From contig CAKUNY010000056.1 of NCBI GenBank assembly GCA_934668605.1, positions 1 through 12,393 on the forward strand: a stretch of DNA of 12,393 bases, in the 5' to 3' direction. The DNA comes from an uncultured Oscillospiraceae bacterium. GTDB lineage: Bacteria > Bacillota > Clostridia > Oscillospirales > Oscillospiraceae. The position numbers and the translations under genes are program-made. Below the pieces are notes generated by a model. It was not told where the DNA came from, did no database searches, and saw only the letters and a list, made by a program, of their open reading frames with translations. How positions within the stretch are numbered: the stretch's first letter is position 1; each line of letters begins with the position of its first letter. Positions 12,141-12,393 of this stretch are shown in pieces.

Positions 12141-12176
12141 GTATGGGTTTCGGAAAAACCCATACAAAACCCATAC
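12141..12176. repeat. AAACCCATAC repeats, one inverted and two direct
   Basis: GTATGGGTTT (12141-12150) is the reverse complement of AAACCCATAC at 12156-12165 and again at 12167-12176. The first copy can form a hairpin with either of the other two, but no U tract follows, so it is a poor terminator. The location between the integrase and the att core suggests integrase arm-type or excisionase sites. Confidence 0.5.
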
Positions 12177-12200
12177 CGGCACTGAAAAACGGCATATTGC

Positions 12201-12292
12201 AAGCCACGACAAGCAGCAGTAAGAAGCAGAAATCAAAATCCCGTTTCCCTTGCGGTGCAATGACTTTTCGCAACAAGCCACAACAAGCGGCA
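12201..12292. repeat. Pair of 18-base imperfect direct repeats (candidate integrase arm sites)
   Basis: AAGCCACGACAAGCAGCA (12201-12218) and AAGCCACAACAAGCGGCA (12275-12292) agree at 16 of 18 positions and are 74 bases apart. Repeats of this kind between int and the att core are usual arm-binding sites of Tn916/phage-type integrases. The assignment is by position only. Confidence 0.5.
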
Positions 12293-12317
12293 ACAGGCTA
12301 AAACAGGTCGTGCATAA

Positions 12318-12362
12318 TTGGTAATGACGAGGTCGGCAGTTCGAATCTGCCCAGCAGCTCCA
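12318..12362 (+). other. Attachment site: 3' half of a tRNA-Thr(GGT) gene
   Basis: The sequence from 12318 fits the 3' part of a tRNA: anticodon loop TTGGTAA (12318-12324, anticodon GGT), anticodon stem strand TGACG, variable loop AGGTC, T arm GGCAG-TTCGAAT-CTGCC (12335-12351), acceptor strand CAGCAGC (12352-12358), discriminator T and encoded CCA (12360-12362). No matching 5' half (a GCTGCTG acceptor strand and D arm) precedes it, and the bases before 12318 do not pair with TGACG. This is therefore the element-host junction, where recombination left only the 3' end. The intact tRNA copy is expected at the other end of the element. Confidence 0.85.
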
Positions 12363-12366
12363 GAAA

Positions 12367-12393
12367 CCGGTTTACCGCATTGCGGTGAACCGG
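12367..12393 (+). terminator. Hairpin after the tRNA end (host side), cut by the window edge
   Basis: CCGGTTTACCGCA and TGCGGTGAACCGG pair along their length with a single G-U wobble. It follows the CCA by four bases, as tRNA terminators do. The U tract, if there is one, is beyond the window. Confidence 0.6.

Noticed and set aside
12141..12165. Hairpin after the integrase as its terminator
   Set aside because: No U tract follows and a third copy of the unit lies next to it, so protein-binding repeats are a better reading.
11817..12293. Minus-strand frame across the end of the integrase gene and the att region
   Set aside because: It is a shadow of the integrase catalytic end and runs through the repeat region, with no start site.
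1..12393. CRISPR array, insertion sequence or rRNA
   Set aside because: No regularly spaced direct repeats with unique spacers, no transposase-type frame with terminal inverted repeats and no rRNA-like sequence are visible.

Overview
The window looks like the integrase-proximal part of an integrated, phage-derived element in a Gram-positive, Clostridia-type gut bacterium. Oscillospiraceae-like is my best guess, from the moderate GC, the strong GGAGG-type ribosome binding sites, the TTG/GTG starts and the protein families. No 16S or core gene is present to confirm this. The element ends at the right in the 3' half of a tRNA-Thr(GGT) gene (12318-12362), followed by a host-type hairpin. Its left end lies outside the window.

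Layout. (A) 1-143, minus: the start of a ribbon-helix-helix protein. Three palindromic TTGCGCAA-type boxes (180-256) separate its promoter from a divergent plus promoter (241-269). (B) 507-2058, plus: five small genes, one an HTH protein with a cysteine cluster, closed by a clear terminator (2077-2111). (C) 2112-2501: no convincing gene, but two tandem perfect hairpins and a small gene-like remnant. (D) 9103 down to 2502, minus: one long, tightly packed operon. It runs XRE/excisionase fusion, DUF6291-like protein with a TGA interruption, unknown protein, PD-(D/E)XK nuclease, sigma-like factor, TerS-like HTH protein, three coupled small proteins, coiled-coil protein, 32-residue membrane peptide, 81-residue protein, and a 706-residue tail tape measure protein. 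(E) 9229-12131, plus: XRE repressor without a peptidase domain, RhuM-family protein, tyrosine integrase. (F) 12132-12393: repeats resembling integrase arm sites, then the att site.

How it may work. The 9104-9228 intergenic region is a lambda-like switch: three ATTC-N5-GAAT operators overlie divergent promoters for the repressor and the leftward operon. The sigma-like protein sits just before the TerS-like and tail-like genes, as late activators do. A short convergent RNA with its own promoter and terminator (7429-7508) lies over the sigma gene leader.

The most unusual point is that a complete tape measure gene and a TerS-like gene are present with no large terminase, portal, capsid, tail tube, baseplate or lysis genes. 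Either this is a deleted prophage or it is a phage-satellite-like island that carries its own tape measure. The sequence alone cannot decide.
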